Numbered from the stretch's first letter, positions 42,965 to 53,462 are shown. The stretch: DNA of 64,000 bases from Prorocentrum cordatum (GCA_963575745.1 CAUYUJ010004291.1:372317-436316); one strand, 5' to 3'. Numbers and translations are program-made. The notes: generated by a model not told the origin, from the letters alone.

Positions 42965-43800
42965 CGAATTCTCAATAAAACACGCATGCGCGACTTAGTA
43001 CACCACGCGAACGCACTACACCAAAACATTATAACAACGTATTACACGAATACACTAACACCTGATACTACGCGAACACTCTGCGCTAATGCACTACACA
43101 CATACACTACAATAATACACTTCACTCATGCGCTCTACGAAGACACTGCACGACAACGCTACGCGAATACGCGACACGGACGTGCTACGCCAATTCATGC
43201 CACGACATCAACAATTATGATTCGTGTTGTTGCATGGTTCCAGGGGGGCCTTCAGAGAGCCCAAGAAGTCATTTTTCGAGCCGCGAAGCCTTTCAAATGT
43301 GAGCCTCCGAGAAGCCATAACCCATCGCAACCATAAAGGCACTCAATGTTTGTTGCCTTCCCGCCGTTTCGCCCCCGTCAGCTTGCCAATGCCTCAAGGA
43401 GGCCTGGGGGTGGCCAAAGAGAGCCCCGCGAGAGGCCCCAGATTGCCCCAAGACGGCACCAGCGTCGTGGACTAGGCAGCGCGTCGTAAAGTGTCGCGTA
43501 CTAAACATCGCGTGCTCAGTGTCGCGCATTAATTAAGTAAGTGTCGCGTAGCGGTGTACCATTAGCTGCCGTAATAACGTAGGGCCGGCGCGTCGTGTAG
43601 TAGCGCAGGTTGATTACGCAATAGGTTCGTGTAGTGCATTGGCGCCGTGCAGTTGTATTGTGTACTATATTAGCGTGTTAGCGTTGTGTATTCGCATCGT
43701 GTTGTAATGTAGTGTATTCGTTTGGCGCGTACTGTAGTGGCAGATTTAGCGTCGTTTCTGTCGTATTACATTTAGTGCAGCTTATGTCGTGCCTTCAACT
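42965..43800. repeat. Foldback-like element, second copy of the TACACTAC family
   Basis: Left arm 42,975-43,200 (ACTACACCAAAACATT, TATTACACGAATACACTAAC). Right arm 43,470-43,800 (GTGTCGCGTACTAAAC, TTGTGTACTATATTAGCG). The spacer at 43,229-43,265 (GTTGCATGGTTCCAGGGGGG, CCTTCAGAGAGCCCAAGA) closely matches the spacer of the 15.8-kb element. Confidence 0.75.
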
Positions 43801-43834
43801 TAATATAAGCTCGTGTGCGATCTGTAATGCAAAG

Positions 43835-43990
43835 ACACTCCAAGACACTCCAAGCTCTCCCCAACCCCAAGACACCTCAAGATACCCAAAACACTCCAAG
43901 ACACCCCCAAGGCACCCCAAGACAACCCCTCCCCAAGACACCCCAAGACATCCACCCAAGACATGCAAGACACCCCAAGACACCCCAGGA
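43835..43990. repeat. CAAGACACCCC array
   Basis: Short units CCAAGACACCCC and AAGACACTCC. Related units occur at 44,620-44,770 and 44,980-45,020. Confidence 0.75.
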
Positions 43991-44103
43991 GGAGGAGGGA
44001 GTCGGGGGGAAGCGAGGGAGAGGAGGGAGAGACTTGTCTCTCTCCTGAGCCGCAATCCGCCAACTGGCGCGTCCGCTCTGCTGTGGTGGCTATTGGCGCG
44101 CTC

Positions 44104-44544
44104 TCAGATCCACCAGTGCGTCGCTATGCCGTTGTAGTCAAAGCCGACGTGCACGCTGCCGCCTCCAAGGGGGATGATGATGCTAACGTCACGTGGCCGC
44201 TGCATCCAGGTCAGCTCCGCAAGCGTCCTCTGCTGCTCGTACAACCACTCGCTGTACTTAACCTGCGCCATTGTTGAAGCATGCGCTGGGAGCTGATCTA
44301 CTGGCACATCAGGTAGGATACGGCTGTCATGAGCTGGGAGCTGATCTGCTGGCACATCAGCGCCTGTAGCGGCTGCGAGACGGGTGCTGAGACGGCTGTT
44401 ACGGCTGCCCCGACTGCTCAGGCTCGCGCTGGACGGCGCTGGAGACGGCGTCCTGCAGCGCTCGTCCATCACAGGCGTGGGAGGGAGCACGGTCACGGTG
44501 TCCTGGATGATCTGCTCGAATGCGGACTGCGGCTGCCTGGGCAT
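44104..44544 (-). CDS. Hypothetical protein, 146 aa or terminal exon
   Basis: MPRQPQSAFEQIIQDTVTVL opens the frame. A serine-rich linker (SSASLSSRGSRNSRLST) follows, then an imperfect repeat DVPADQLPAHDS / DVPVDQLPAHAS at residues 63-90, and a folded-looking C-terminus (KYSEWLYEQQRTLAELTWMQ, VHVGFDYNGIATHWWI). The internal repeat and absence of low-complexity codon runs support real coding. Function unknown; the 5' end may be an exon border. Confidence 0.5.
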   Translation of the reverse strand: MPRQPQSAFEQIIQDTVTVLPPTPVMDERCRTPSPAPSSASLSSRGSRNSRLSTRLAAATGADVPADQLPAHDSRILPDVPVDQLPAHASTMAQVKYSEWLYEQQRTLAELTWMQRPRDVSIIIPLGGGSVHVGFDYNGIATHWWI

Positions 44545-45380
44545 TGCAGGCGAGCCCTCAGAACTTCTGTTGGCCTGAGCGAAACTGGCTACGGAACAAC
44601 ATTAAAACCCCATGACGCCCATTGCCCCAAGACACCCCCAGGAGCCCATAGCCCCAAGGCACCCAGGGCACCCGAGACAATCCAGGACGCCCATGGCCCC
44701 AAGACACCCCGCCCCCCAGAGACGCCTACGGCCCCCATGAACCCAAGACGCCTGAGGCCACAATACACCCGAAACATTCATCATGTATGAGTTGGTGTCG
44801 TTGTCAATCCGCTGGTGCCCCCAGGGCTAGGCCGTCCCCCCCCTGTGCTTCGGGGGAAGACGGCTTGGCCCACCCCAGGAGCACCGCCCCTTGGGCTGCC
44901 GTCTCCTCCCGCGAGGCGGGCGAAGACGACCGCGCCCACCCAAAGGGCACGACGGGCGCGTGAGGAAAGTGTGGGCACCCCCAGACACCCCAAGACACCC
45001 CCTCCCCAAGACACCCTCCCCACAACATGCAGAATCCGATTGAATATTTAGACATCCTGGAATCCTGAAGAAGTTGAAGGGAAAACTAAGAACACCTGGG
45101 TCAGTCCCTAAAAACCGAACTCTGATACATCCTGAGGAAGGCAGATGAATCCTGAAGAGCCCTGACGTACAAGCAGGCACCCAAGTAAACGTCCCATATG
45201 CACCCCGAGAAACCACCACGCTTCGAAGACGCCTCTGGCCCACAAACCAGGCGCGCTTTAGGATGAGCCGCGGGCCCACGAACCCAAAGAGCGCCCAAAG
45301 GAGACCAAGACAAAAAAAGAACAAAAAACTAAGTAAAACGGCAATTATGAGGATTTTCAATTCTGTATACGACTCACTTC
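44545..45380. other. Gene-free stretch with CAAGACGCC array
   Basis: Array units at 44,620-44,770. At 44,845-44,865 a CTTCGGGGGAAG segment resembles the hairpin of the UUCG-head repeats. No supported gene. Confidence 0.45.
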
Positions 45381-46165
45381 TCAATTGGTGAGGGCGACGG
45401 TGTCCTCTGCCACAGCGCGGTAGATCTGGTACATGACCGCGTGCTGCGCCTCGGTGAACTTCGCGATGTCCTGCTGGTCGAGTTGGCTCAGCGGGATCGC
45501 TTCCTCAGGGCCTATGGCAGCTCCGAGTCGTCCAGCATAGGGTCCGCCGCCTCCTGGAGGACCTCCAAGGGGCCCTCGGGGCTCTGCTTGGCGAGCTCCC
45601 CCGTCAACCTCCGCCGGCGCAGAGCCGCGGCCGGGCTCCGGACGTTTCCCCGCCCGTTGGACGTCGGATCCGCCGTGAGGCGCTGGTGGTCGGCACCTCC
45701 CCGACAGCTGCATCGCCGGATCGCCCTGCTGGGCGCCCCGCAGCATGAACGCCTCGTTTTGGAAATTGTCAAGGATACCTCTGGTGCCGCTTGTGTTGGG
45801 GGAATGTTCTGCCTGCCGGCGCGGGCGTCGGTCATGCTGGAGCTGCGAACAGGGCTAGAGTTGGAGAGCGGCGAGCTGCCTGGCGTAGACATTGATGGCG
45901 GCGCCCGCCCCTGCAACTGCATCCCCTCTCGGTCCGCCCCACTGCTCCGCAGCATGAACACTTCCCCTGCGCGTAGACCGCTGGCGACCCCGGACTGTTG
46001 ACCGGCAGTGGAAGGGGAGGGGGCGCCGGCGACGACGTAGGAGTCGTTGGCGCCGACGCTGGCGCCGCAGGTGCGGACGACGCTCTCGCCCGAGGCCGCG
46101 CCCACGCAGGTCGCGCAGCCGGCGGCGGCGGCGGCCCCGGCGAGGAACCCGAAGAGCATTCCCAC
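45381..46165 (-). pseudogene. Hypothetical coding region with internal repeat, frameshifted
   Basis: One frame starts MGMLFGFLAGAAAAAGCATC at 46,165, hydrophobic like a signal peptide or membrane anchor. It carries EVFMLRSSGADREGMQLQGR. A second, overlapping frame carries the related EAFMLRGAQQGDPAMQLSGR and ends QHAVMYQIYRAVAEDTVALT at 45,381. The two similar blocks in different frames imply a duplicated segment with a frameshift or an unresolved intron. No family was recognised. It lies downstream of the gag-protease fragment on the same strand and could derive from the same retroelement. Confidence 0.35.
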
Positions 46166-46247
46166 CTACCATCCGCTGGCGCGGGAGACGTCTGGACGGA
46201 ATATAGGGGATCTGAAATTGAACGCGCCTTGGAATCCACGTGGGAGA

Positions 46248-46613
46248 CTAAACGGCAATTCTGGGCCGCGCAAGGCCGAGGGAACCCGTTTCGTCGTCGC
46301 ATCCTGGAGGCCAGAGGCTGTCTGGCAGAGGTCCCAGTCGGCTCTTGGAATTCTCCTCGACGTAGGTGTTTCGGGCTTTCTCGGTCGGCTCGCTCTGCTC
46401 GGGGTCGGCATGTCGGCCGTGCTCGAACTGCTCGGTGCATCGCGCGGACTCGATAGAGTCGCGGTCGCTCTTCTCGCCGTCGATGGTTCGGTCGTGCCAG
46501 GGCTGTTCGATGGTTCTCCAAGATTTGCAGGGCCCGCAGTCGAGGTTCGCGTGGCACATATAGAGGCACGCCCCGGAGGACCAACGGATGCCGTGTTCTT
46601 TTCCTGTGAACAT
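46248..46613 (-). CDS. Possible cysteine-containing coding fragment
   Basis: HGIRWSSGACLYMCHANLDC then GPCKSW gives C-x3-C-x5-C-x2-C, a possible zinc site, followed by a hydrophilic stretch. It begins 150 bp beyond the protease frame on the same strand and may be a remnant of the retroelement polyprotein. Support is weak. Confidence 0.25.
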   Translation of the reverse strand: MFTGKEHGIRWSSGACLYMCHANLDCGPCKSWRTIEQPWHDRTIDGEKSDRDSIESARCTEQFEHGRHADPEQSEPTEKARNTYVEENSKSRLGPLPDSLWPPGCDDETGSLGLARPRIAV

Positions 46614-46765
46614 GGCCCCCCCGATGATGCGAATGATGATGGAGATGGGTTCTCGCGCCCCAACACCGCCAGGGGGCGCTGTCCCTAGCGCGCGGCGAAA
46701 CAGCCGGCACAGCCCGCAGCAGGCTCCAGAACCGTCTCGGTCAGCTCAGCCAGGTTCGAGGCCAC

Positions 46766-47990
46766 CTAGTTGGCGTGGCCGTCGCTCGGCTGCAAGGAAA
46801 AGGAGACCTCCCACCACCGCTGCGGCGTCAACAGGTCGATCGCCACGCGTTTGCTGGACGGGCGCTCGCAGTGGTAGACCGCGTTGCCCAGGGCCGGGAG
46901 ACCTATCCAGTTGCGGCCGCAGTCCACCACCACCTTTAGGTCGTCCTTCAAGATGTCCACGCCCAGGAGGATCGGCACGCGGTTGTCCATGACCGAGAGG
47001 CTCAGACCCCGCAGCTCGGGCCCAAGGAACGCCTTCCCCGTGACCATGCCCATCGAATTCTTCTGGAGGCCGTCGCCGGAAGTGCACGAGCAGATGTCGG
47101 CGTGGGTCTCGCACTCCACCTCGGCATTGTCTATCATCTCGTACATGAGGTCCTCGACACTCGCGATGCCGCCCAGGCTGCGAGTCGCGCCGATGTCGAG
47201 GGGGGCACAGATGCCGTCACGCTCCAGTAGGTATACGTTTTCATCCAGTGCCGACAGGATGAAGCCGTTGCGTGTCGTCCCCGTAGCGCCTCTGGTGGCG
47301 GCCCCGACCTTGCCACGATCGGGGCAGTCTCGCGCGCGATGACCGAACTGCCAGCAGATGATGCACTTCATCTTGGAAATGTCCCTGTTCGTGTCGTATC
47401 GATCGCGTCGATCTCCACGGCCGCGGCCATTTCCGCCGCCTCATGCTCGTCCTTCTAGGCGATCGCGCGATGGTGCCGGCGGGCGGCGGTCCGTCTCTTC
47501 CTTGGCTAGTCGCGAGCCGCGCTTACTTGTCGAAGAAGATGTCGAGTGCCCTTGAAACTCCGCCCTGCCTGGCGGAACTGCGCGAAGGCCTCATTGTCCG
47601 CGTCCTGGTCAGCAACCTCCTCATCGTCTTCGCCCTCTTCTGCTAAATTGATGAGCTGCTCGAGCATCTCGTAGAGCTCGTTCTCACCCCCGCCAGTCTC
47701 GTACTCCTCGTCGTCGTCCACCTCGCATGTGGCTCGCTCTCGCTTCGCTCGGCCATCGAACTCACCCAGAGCCTACGCTGGGCAGCGCGTCATCCACGTC
47801 TTGTAGACCCTCGCAAAGTTGGAGTCCCCTCCTGCGGTGGCCGACACCTCCCCCTGGAGCACCGGGGTGAGCCATGACTTCCGGAGAAGCCACCATATGC
47901 GAAGAGGCTTGGCGATCACTTTTCTGACGTCCGCATCGATCGCTTGCAGCTGCGCGAGCAGCTCTCTCTCTCGCTCTCTCTCTCTCGCTC
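46766..47990 (-). pseudogene. Retrotransposon gag C-terminus and protease remnant
   Basis: Reading on the minus strand from 47,990: an RERERE-type helix and LRIWWLLRKSWLTPVLQGE, an in-frame TAG near 47,772, the acidic gag spacer (ELYEMLEQLINLAEEG), a second TAG at 47,506, and a frame change before the zinc knuckle CIICWQFGHRARDC (C-x2-C-x4-H-x4-C, about 47,324-47,365). The retropepsin-like part has PLDIGATRSLGG (active-site D-S/T-G replaced by D-I-G) and VPILLGVDIL. It stops at 46,766. No reverse transcriptase or integrase follows. Copia-like gag-protease of the dinoflagellate type is my best assignment. Two stops, a frame change and the altered active site mark it as dead. Confidence 0.8.
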
Positions 47991-48893
47991 TGCCAGGATC
48001 GTTGGGTTCAGACTCTGTCCGCACCTCAGACTCCGCCCTCTGGGTGGATCGCCCACCCCCACTCGCCGCCGTCATCCGTCGTCTATTGAGGTCAGCTTGA
48101 AGTCATCGCGGGGTCGCATCAGGATCGCGGGATCAACTTGGGATGCCTGGGCAGGGCTGAGCATCCGAATTTGTGTGAGACATCTTCGCCAATGAGTGCC
48201 TCTGTTTCAGGTCAGCTATGTTTGCGGGCTCGCCTCGTCTTTTTCGCGCCCAGGAGCGCGTATGAACACTGCGGTCTCCAAGACCCCTCGTCCTCCTCTT
48301 TCCCCTTCCTCCCTCCTCTATGTCATCGTCGTCCTGCCTCTTGCATCTCTTCCGTGGGGGCTGCGAATTGCGAAACTGTCGCCAGTTTCGCAAGCCATAT
48401 GGAGGCCCAGCGAAGTTGTGTCCCACGGCGATCAGAATGGGACCTCGCCGTTCCTGGGAGCTGCGAACTGCGCAGCTGTCGCCACTTTCGTGGGCCCCTG
48501 GGCGGTCCAGCGGAATGGGGTGCTCCAGGACGTCCTGGAGGGCTGAGGTTGAAGCCATAGATTTTGGAATAGCGTTCCAAACACATTCAGCCCCAGGTTT
48601 TGGAATGCCGTTCCAAAAGCATTCACCCCTAGATTTTGGAATACCGTTCTAAACACAATCAGCCCCAATGTTTGAGCCTGCGCTGTCTGTTCACTGCTAC
48701 CCGCCGCCGTCGCCGTCGGCAGGTTTCGTAGGGAACCAGGGGGGGACAAGTTTGCCATCGCGTTGTGGTGTGCAATTTCGTCGTTATCGTCATCGTCGTC
48801 GGCAGTTGCGTCTGGAACCAGGGGGAACTTTATCAACGTGTTATGGTCTTCATTTTCGGGTCGTCGTCGTCGTCAGCAGGCTGTCCGGAATCA
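47991..48893 (+). repeat. Left terminal inverted repeat (903 bp)
   Basis: Order from the outside: TGCCAGGATCGTTGGGTTC, a ~570-bp unique part, three 36-bp hairpin repeats (48,559-48,666), then the first units of a ~76-bp array. The match to the right arm ends at GTCCGGAATCA. Confidence 0.9.
48559..48666. repeat. Three 36-bp hairpin repeats (left TIR)
   Basis: Each unit contains TTTGGAA, about five bases, then TTCCAAA (the third has one changed base), followed by CACATTCAGCCCC-like sequence. Mirror copies are at 53,691-53,798. Confidence 0.9.
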
Positions 48894-49200
48894 GGGGAAC
48901 TTTGTTACCGTGTTGTGGTCTTCATTTTTGCCATGGCCGTCGTCGTCGGCAGGTTCAGTCCAGAACCAGGGAGTAACCTTGTTAACGTGTTGTGGTTTCT
49001 ATTTTCGCTGCCGTCGTCATCGTCGGCAGGTTCAGTCCGGAACCAGAGGGGGCAACTTTGTTAACGTGTTGTGGTTTTTCATATTCGCCGTCGTCGTCGT
49101 GCTCGGCAGGTTTTAGTATGGAGCCAGGGAACAACTTTGTTAACGTGTTGTTGTTTTCATTTTCGCCGTCGTCGCCGTCGTCGGCTGGTTGAGTCCGGCC
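48706..49200. repeat. ~76-bp tandem array, seven units
   Basis: Units start CGGCAGGTTCAGTCCGGAACC and carry AACTTTGTTAACGTGTTGTGG and TTCATTTTCG. Starts at 48,717, 48,800, 48,874, 48,947, 49,024, 49,104 and 49,182. The first two to three units are inside the TIR and mirrored on the right; the others are only on the left. Confidence 0.9.
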
Positions 49201-49362
49201 GCCACAGTCGTCGTCGCCGTCACCGTCGCCGCCGTCGTCGCAGTCCCCTTCTACGTGGGTCGCCGTCGCGGTAGTCCGCGTGTCGTCGTCGCTTGTCGCT
49301 CGTCGTCGCCGTCGTCAGAACAGGACGAGTCGTCGTCGTCGCGTCGTCGTGGTCATGGTCGC

Positions 49363-49412
<50 letters not shown>

Positions 49413-49516
49413 TCGTCGGCGTTTCGTCGTCGTCGTCGTCGTGGCTCGTCGATGTCGTCGATGTCGTCGTCGTCGTTTCGTCGTCGTCGTCGTGGCTCGT
49501 CGTCGTCGTCGATGTT

Positions 49517-49559
<43 letters not shown>

Positions 49560-49855
49560 TCAGTCGTCCTCGTCGTCGTCGTCATCGTCGATGTCGTCGT
49601 CGTCGCCGTTCGTTCTCGTCGTCGTCGGTCGTGCGTCGTCACTGTCGTTATCGTCGTCGTCGTCGTCGTTCGTCGTCGTCGTCGTCGTTTCGTCGTCGTC
49701 GTCGTTGTCGTCGTCGTCGTCGTCGTCATCAGTCGTCGTCGTCGTCGGTCGTCGGTCGTCGGTCGTCGTCGTCGTCGTCGTCGACGTCGTCGTCGTCGTC
49801 GTGTCGTTGTCGTCGTCGTCGTCGTCGTTGTCGTCGGCCCCGGTCGTCCCCCATC
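49201..49855. repeat. (GTC)n microsatellite inside the insert
   Basis: Interrupted CGTCGT repeat of about 650 bp. A plus-strand frame of 710 codons (49,189-51,321) runs through this and later repeats and is not a gene. Confidence 0.95.
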
Positions 49856-50199
49856 CTTGGCCTACTGCGTGGCGCTTACGAAGCCCCCCCCTTGGCTGGT
49901 GGCAGCATCTACATCTAGCAACATTCATTTACTCATTCTTCGTACTCGGCGGTCCGGTCCCCGCCCATACTGCGGCGCCTCCGCACCCCCCCCCGTTCCA
50001 TTTCCCCCCCCTTTCCCCCCCCTTCCTCCCCCCTCCTCCCCCTTCCCCCCCCCTCCCCCCTCCCCCTTACCCCCCCCTTTCCCCCCCCCCTTCCTCCCCC
50101 CTCCGTCCTCCCCCCCCTCCCCCCCGACCTCCCCCCCTCCCCCCCCCCCCCTCCTTCCCCGGCAACATTACTCCTCCCCTCCTTCTCGTTTTCGTGCGC
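49856..50199. repeat. Short unique segment and C-rich tract
   Basis: About 130 bp of unique sequence, then C-runs with T interruptions (49,985-50,165). No gene was seen. Confidence 0.8.
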
Positions 50200-50235
50200 G
50201 TCGTGTCGTCGCCGTCGTCGGCGTCGTCGTCGTCG

Positions 50236-50309
<74 letters not shown>

Positions 50310-50403
50310 GTCGGTCGTTGGTCGTCGGTCGTCGGTCGGCGGTCGCGGTAGTTGGTCGTTGGTCGTTGGTCGTCGGTCGTCGGTCGTCGGTCGTCGGTCG
50401 TCG

Positions 50404-50452
<49 letters not shown>

Positions 50453-50483
50453 GCGTCGGCGTCGTCGTCGTCATTTTCGTCGT

Positions 50484-50562
<79 letters not shown>

Positions 50563-50565
50563 GCG
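50200..50565. repeat. (GTC)n microsatellite with GGTCGTC variants
   Basis: GTC repeat with GTCGGTCGTCGGTCGTTGG interruptions. Confidence 0.95.
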
Positions 50566-51105
50566 CGCAAATCCCGCGCGTTCAGCGCGAAACGCGCGGG
50601 GTCTTTTCGCGCCCCCCCCCCTTCGCCCCCCCCTGGAAGCGCGGGGTTCAGCGCGAAACGCGCGGGGTCTTTTCGCCCCCCCCCCCTCCCCTGGAAGCGC
50701 GGGGTTCAGCGCGAAACGCGCTGGCTCTTTTCGCCCCCCCCCCCCGCCCTCGCCCCCCCTGGAAGCGCGGGGTTCAGCGCGAAACGCGCGGGGTCTTTTC
50801 GGTCCCCCCCCCCCTCCCCCCCCCCCCCCCCCCCCTCGCACCCCCTGGAGCGCGGGGTTTCAGCGCGAAACGCGCGGGGTCTTTTCGTCCCCCCCTCGCC
50901 CCCCTGGAAGCGCGGGGTTCAGCGCGAAACGCGCGGGGTCTTTTCGCCCCCCCCTTCGCCCCCCCCTGGAAGCGCGGGGTTCAGCGCGAAACGCGCGGGG
51001 TCTTTTCGCCCCCCCCCCCCTCCCCTGGAAGCGCGGGGTTCAGCGCGAAACGCGCGGTTCCCCCCTGGAAGCGCGGGGTTCAGCGCGAAACGCGTGCTGT
51101 CTTTT
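50566..51105. repeat. Minisatellite of nine ~60-bp units with variable C-runs
   Basis: Core TGGAAGCGCGGGGTTCAGCG, CGAAACGCGCGGGGTCTTTT and CG, then a C-run of varying length. TTCAGCGCG starts at 50,581, 50,647, 50,705, 50,773, 50,859, 50,918, 50,980, 51,039 and 51,079. GCGCG-AAA-CGCGC can form a small hairpin in each unit. Three plus frames stay open (WKRGVQRETRGVF, EARGSARNARGLF, GSAGFSAKRAGSF). Confidence 0.92.
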
Positions 51106-51140
51106 CATGAGCCAGCCGGCTCGAAGACCCTGCGCGTTGC

Positions 51141-51299
51141 GCGCTTGACCCCAGGCTCGTCCGCTCTCCCACGGCAGGCGCGAGTGCACTCAGAGCGCTC
51201 GCGCTTGTCGTGGGAGAGCGGACGGGCGCGGGGTCAAGCGCTTGACCCCGCGATCTTGGGGGGCGGGATCCCTCCCCCCAGGCACGCGGGGTCAAGCGC
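51141..51299. repeat. Cluster of long perfect stem-loops
   Basis: Stem 1: GCGCTTGACCCC (51,141-51,152) with GGGGTCAAGCGC (51,230-51,241), enclosing CGTCCGCTCTCCCACG (51,158-51,173) with its 16-bp complement at 51,209-51,224, and inner GGCGCGAG/CTCGCGC. Stem 2: GCGCTTGACCCCGCG (51,238-51,252) with CGCGGGGTCAAGCGC (51,285-51,299). Stems 1 and 2 share bases and so are alternatives. Confidence 0.9.
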
Positions 51300-51822
51300 G
51301 CAACGCGCGGGGTTTTGTTGAGCACCCAACAAGCGTTTTTTCCCCTCTAACCTACCCTCCATTGCCCCTGCCCGAAGGTTTGGGGAATGGGGGCCACGGC
51401 CAATAGAGCTCTGCCCGAGGTCGGGACTCAACACTCACGTTCCTGTTGCCCTTGAACACCCTCCACGCTCCCTGCCCGAGGTCTGGACGGGGGGGGGCAA
51501 GACACACAGAGCGTCCAATATCTCAGACGATGGGTTCGAGGAGGCCCCAGATAGTCGAGGACGGCCCCGAAAATCGCACAACAAGGTTCGACTTGCAGTG
51601 GGTATGGCCTCCAACATGCCTCCAAGAGGCCCCATGAGGAACGTTGGAACGGGCCGAAGTGGCTACAGAGTTTCCCAAGATTGGCCCCGAGAGGCCCAAA
51701 CCGTCCACAAACCCAACGGAAGATTTCGACATTATATTTGCTGCCTCGCCGCGGCGCGTTCGATAGCATTCCAAAACCACAGGAAAGCCACCTGCGATTT
51801 CCCCTCTCATGTCGGCAACCTC
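51300..51822. other. Gene-free stretch
   Basis: GCCCGAAGGTTTGGGG and CAGAGCGTCCAATATC segments recall the UUCG-head repeat family in diverged form (51,430-51,560; again 52,305-52,400). No gene was seen. Confidence 0.45.
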
Positions 51823-52115
51823 TTACACGCTTCGTGGCCCCATGCAACCTTCGCGCGCGTCGTGGCCCCATAGGGAATTCCACCGAAGGCTCCATTGGGA
51901 AGATCCACATGCGGTTCTCCGCCCATTACACGCTTCGTGGCCCCAGAGGGAGCTCCACCGAAAGGCCCAGTGGGAGGGCCCATATGCGGCTCCCATACCC
52001 TTTACACGGTTCGTGGCCCAATAGGGAGATCCACCGAAGGCCACAGCGGGAGGCTCCACATGCGGTTCCCTATCAATGTCCGCACCTCCCTCACACGCTT
52101 CGTGGCCCCATAGCG
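51823..52115. repeat. Imperfect ~80-100-bp tandem repeat, four units
   Basis: TTACACGCTTCGTGGCCCCA and variants at 51,823, 51,926, 52,012 and 52,091, with GGGAGATCCACCGAAGGCC and CACATGCGGTTC between them. Confidence 0.8.
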
Positions 52116-52449
52116 AGTGAGGTGACGAAGAAGTCCTCTCCGATGGCCCCCCTGTCCCAGGGTCGTTTTAGACCCGTCGGACGTTCTGTCGTTTTCTCGA
52201 TTCCAACAGTGGCGCGCGATCCTCCCAATTCTCCTCATCCTCCCCCTCCTCCCTTGCCTCCCCCTCACCAGTTCCCTCTTTGACCTCGCCTGCGCTTCGC
52301 CAGAAGGCCCATTCCCCTTGAATCCCTCTCCCATGCTCCCTCCCGGGGGTTCTGGACGGAGCGGCCGCGATCCGTTAGAGCGCCCAAGGCTGCCGGTGAC
52401 AACACCAATCTTGCCCCCGATCGCTTGGGATAGCCTGCACAATCGGGCA
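52116..52449. other. Gene-free stretch
   Basis: No supported gene. A diverged UUCG-head-like segment lies at 52,305-52,400. Confidence 0.4.
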
Positions 52450-52800
52450 ACGAGGTCGAATGTTAGCCAACGTGGACACCCATCTATATGGTGCAAGCTA
52501 TGGCAAGTTCTTTGGGGCGAGCTACCTGTCTATGTCGTGCAAGCTACGTGGTGCAATGTATGCGGTACAAGTTGTTTGGTGCACCAGATGTGATGTTAGC
52601 CATGCTGTGCGATTTTTTGGTGCAATACATGTAATCCAATACATGTGGTGCACCTTGTACGCTTCAAGCTCCGTTGAACAGTCTACGTGGTGCAATCTCT
52701 GAGGTGCACGCAACGTTAAGCAATCTACGTGGCTCTATAAATGTGGCGCAGGCTATGTGAATCAATCTTTGCGGTGCAAGCTATGTGCAAGCTGAGCAGC
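52450..52800. repeat. Degenerate GGTGCAAGCTAYGT array
   Basis: Units such as GTGCAAGCTACGTGGTGCAA, ATACATGTGGTGCACC and GGTGCAAGCTATGTGCAAGC. Confidence 0.75.
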
Positions 52801-52828
52801 TGCGACGATCGACGGCGGCAAAGACGGC

Positions 52829-52998
52829 CACATAGCCGCCAGACCGCAAATCAACCCCAGACGACGGGCGGCGACGAGGCGGCGACAGGGCGGCGACGGC
52901 GGCCACATAGCCGACATAACGCCAGCCAGGCCCAGGCGACCGGCGGCGACGAGGCGGCGACGGGGCGGCGACGGCGACCACATAGCCGCCAGCCCCCC
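52829..52998. repeat. ~75-bp tandem repeat, two and a part units
   Basis: CCACATAGCCGCCAG..., GGCGGCGACGAGGCGGCGAC, then CCACATAGCCGACATAACG... and the same GGCGGCGACGAGG block, then a third CCACATAGCC. Confidence 0.85.
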
Positions 52999-53462
52999 AG
53001 CCTGTCCCAGCTCCTGTGACCACAAAATAGAAGCCTGAATGCAGGCAGTGTTTGAAGAGTTTGGAGTTAAAACAGCTTCAAGCTCCATGAGGGCGCTGGG
53101 ACGGCTTGAAGTGCCTACAGCCTCGTTTCCAAGGGACGCCCTCGCAAGGCCGCGAACCCAAGGGATGATTTCGCCACGATACTCGCCGTTCGGCTTCCGA
53201 TGGCCTTGCGACCCCTCTGGAAAGCAACAAGGTGGAGGGGCCCAGAAGTCATCATGTTTCTCGTTTCCCCTGTGCACTCCTTCTCTGCCCCTCGTCGTCG
53301 TCATTGTCATCCTCCACGCCCTCATCCTGCTCATCCCCCCCCACTCATAACCCCCTTTCTACCCCCGCCCTCCCCTTCCTCATCCTTCGTCCTCCTTCCC
53401 GTTCCCTTACACTTCTTTGCGCTCGTTTCCAAGGTCCCATGCGAGAGCGGCCCGATGGAGGA
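52999..53462. other. Gene-free stretch inside the insert
   Basis: Unremarkable to 53,250, then pyrimidine-rich. No gene was seen. Confidence 0.4.

Noticed and set aside
44100-46800. Reverse transcriptase or integrase downstream of the protease
   Set aside because: No YVDD-like, H-H-C-C or D-D-E signature was found in any minus-strand frame down to 44 kb; the element appears truncated.
49189-51321. 710-codon plus-strand ORF
   Set aside because: It is the translation of GTC, C-run and minisatellite repeats; other frames are equally open.
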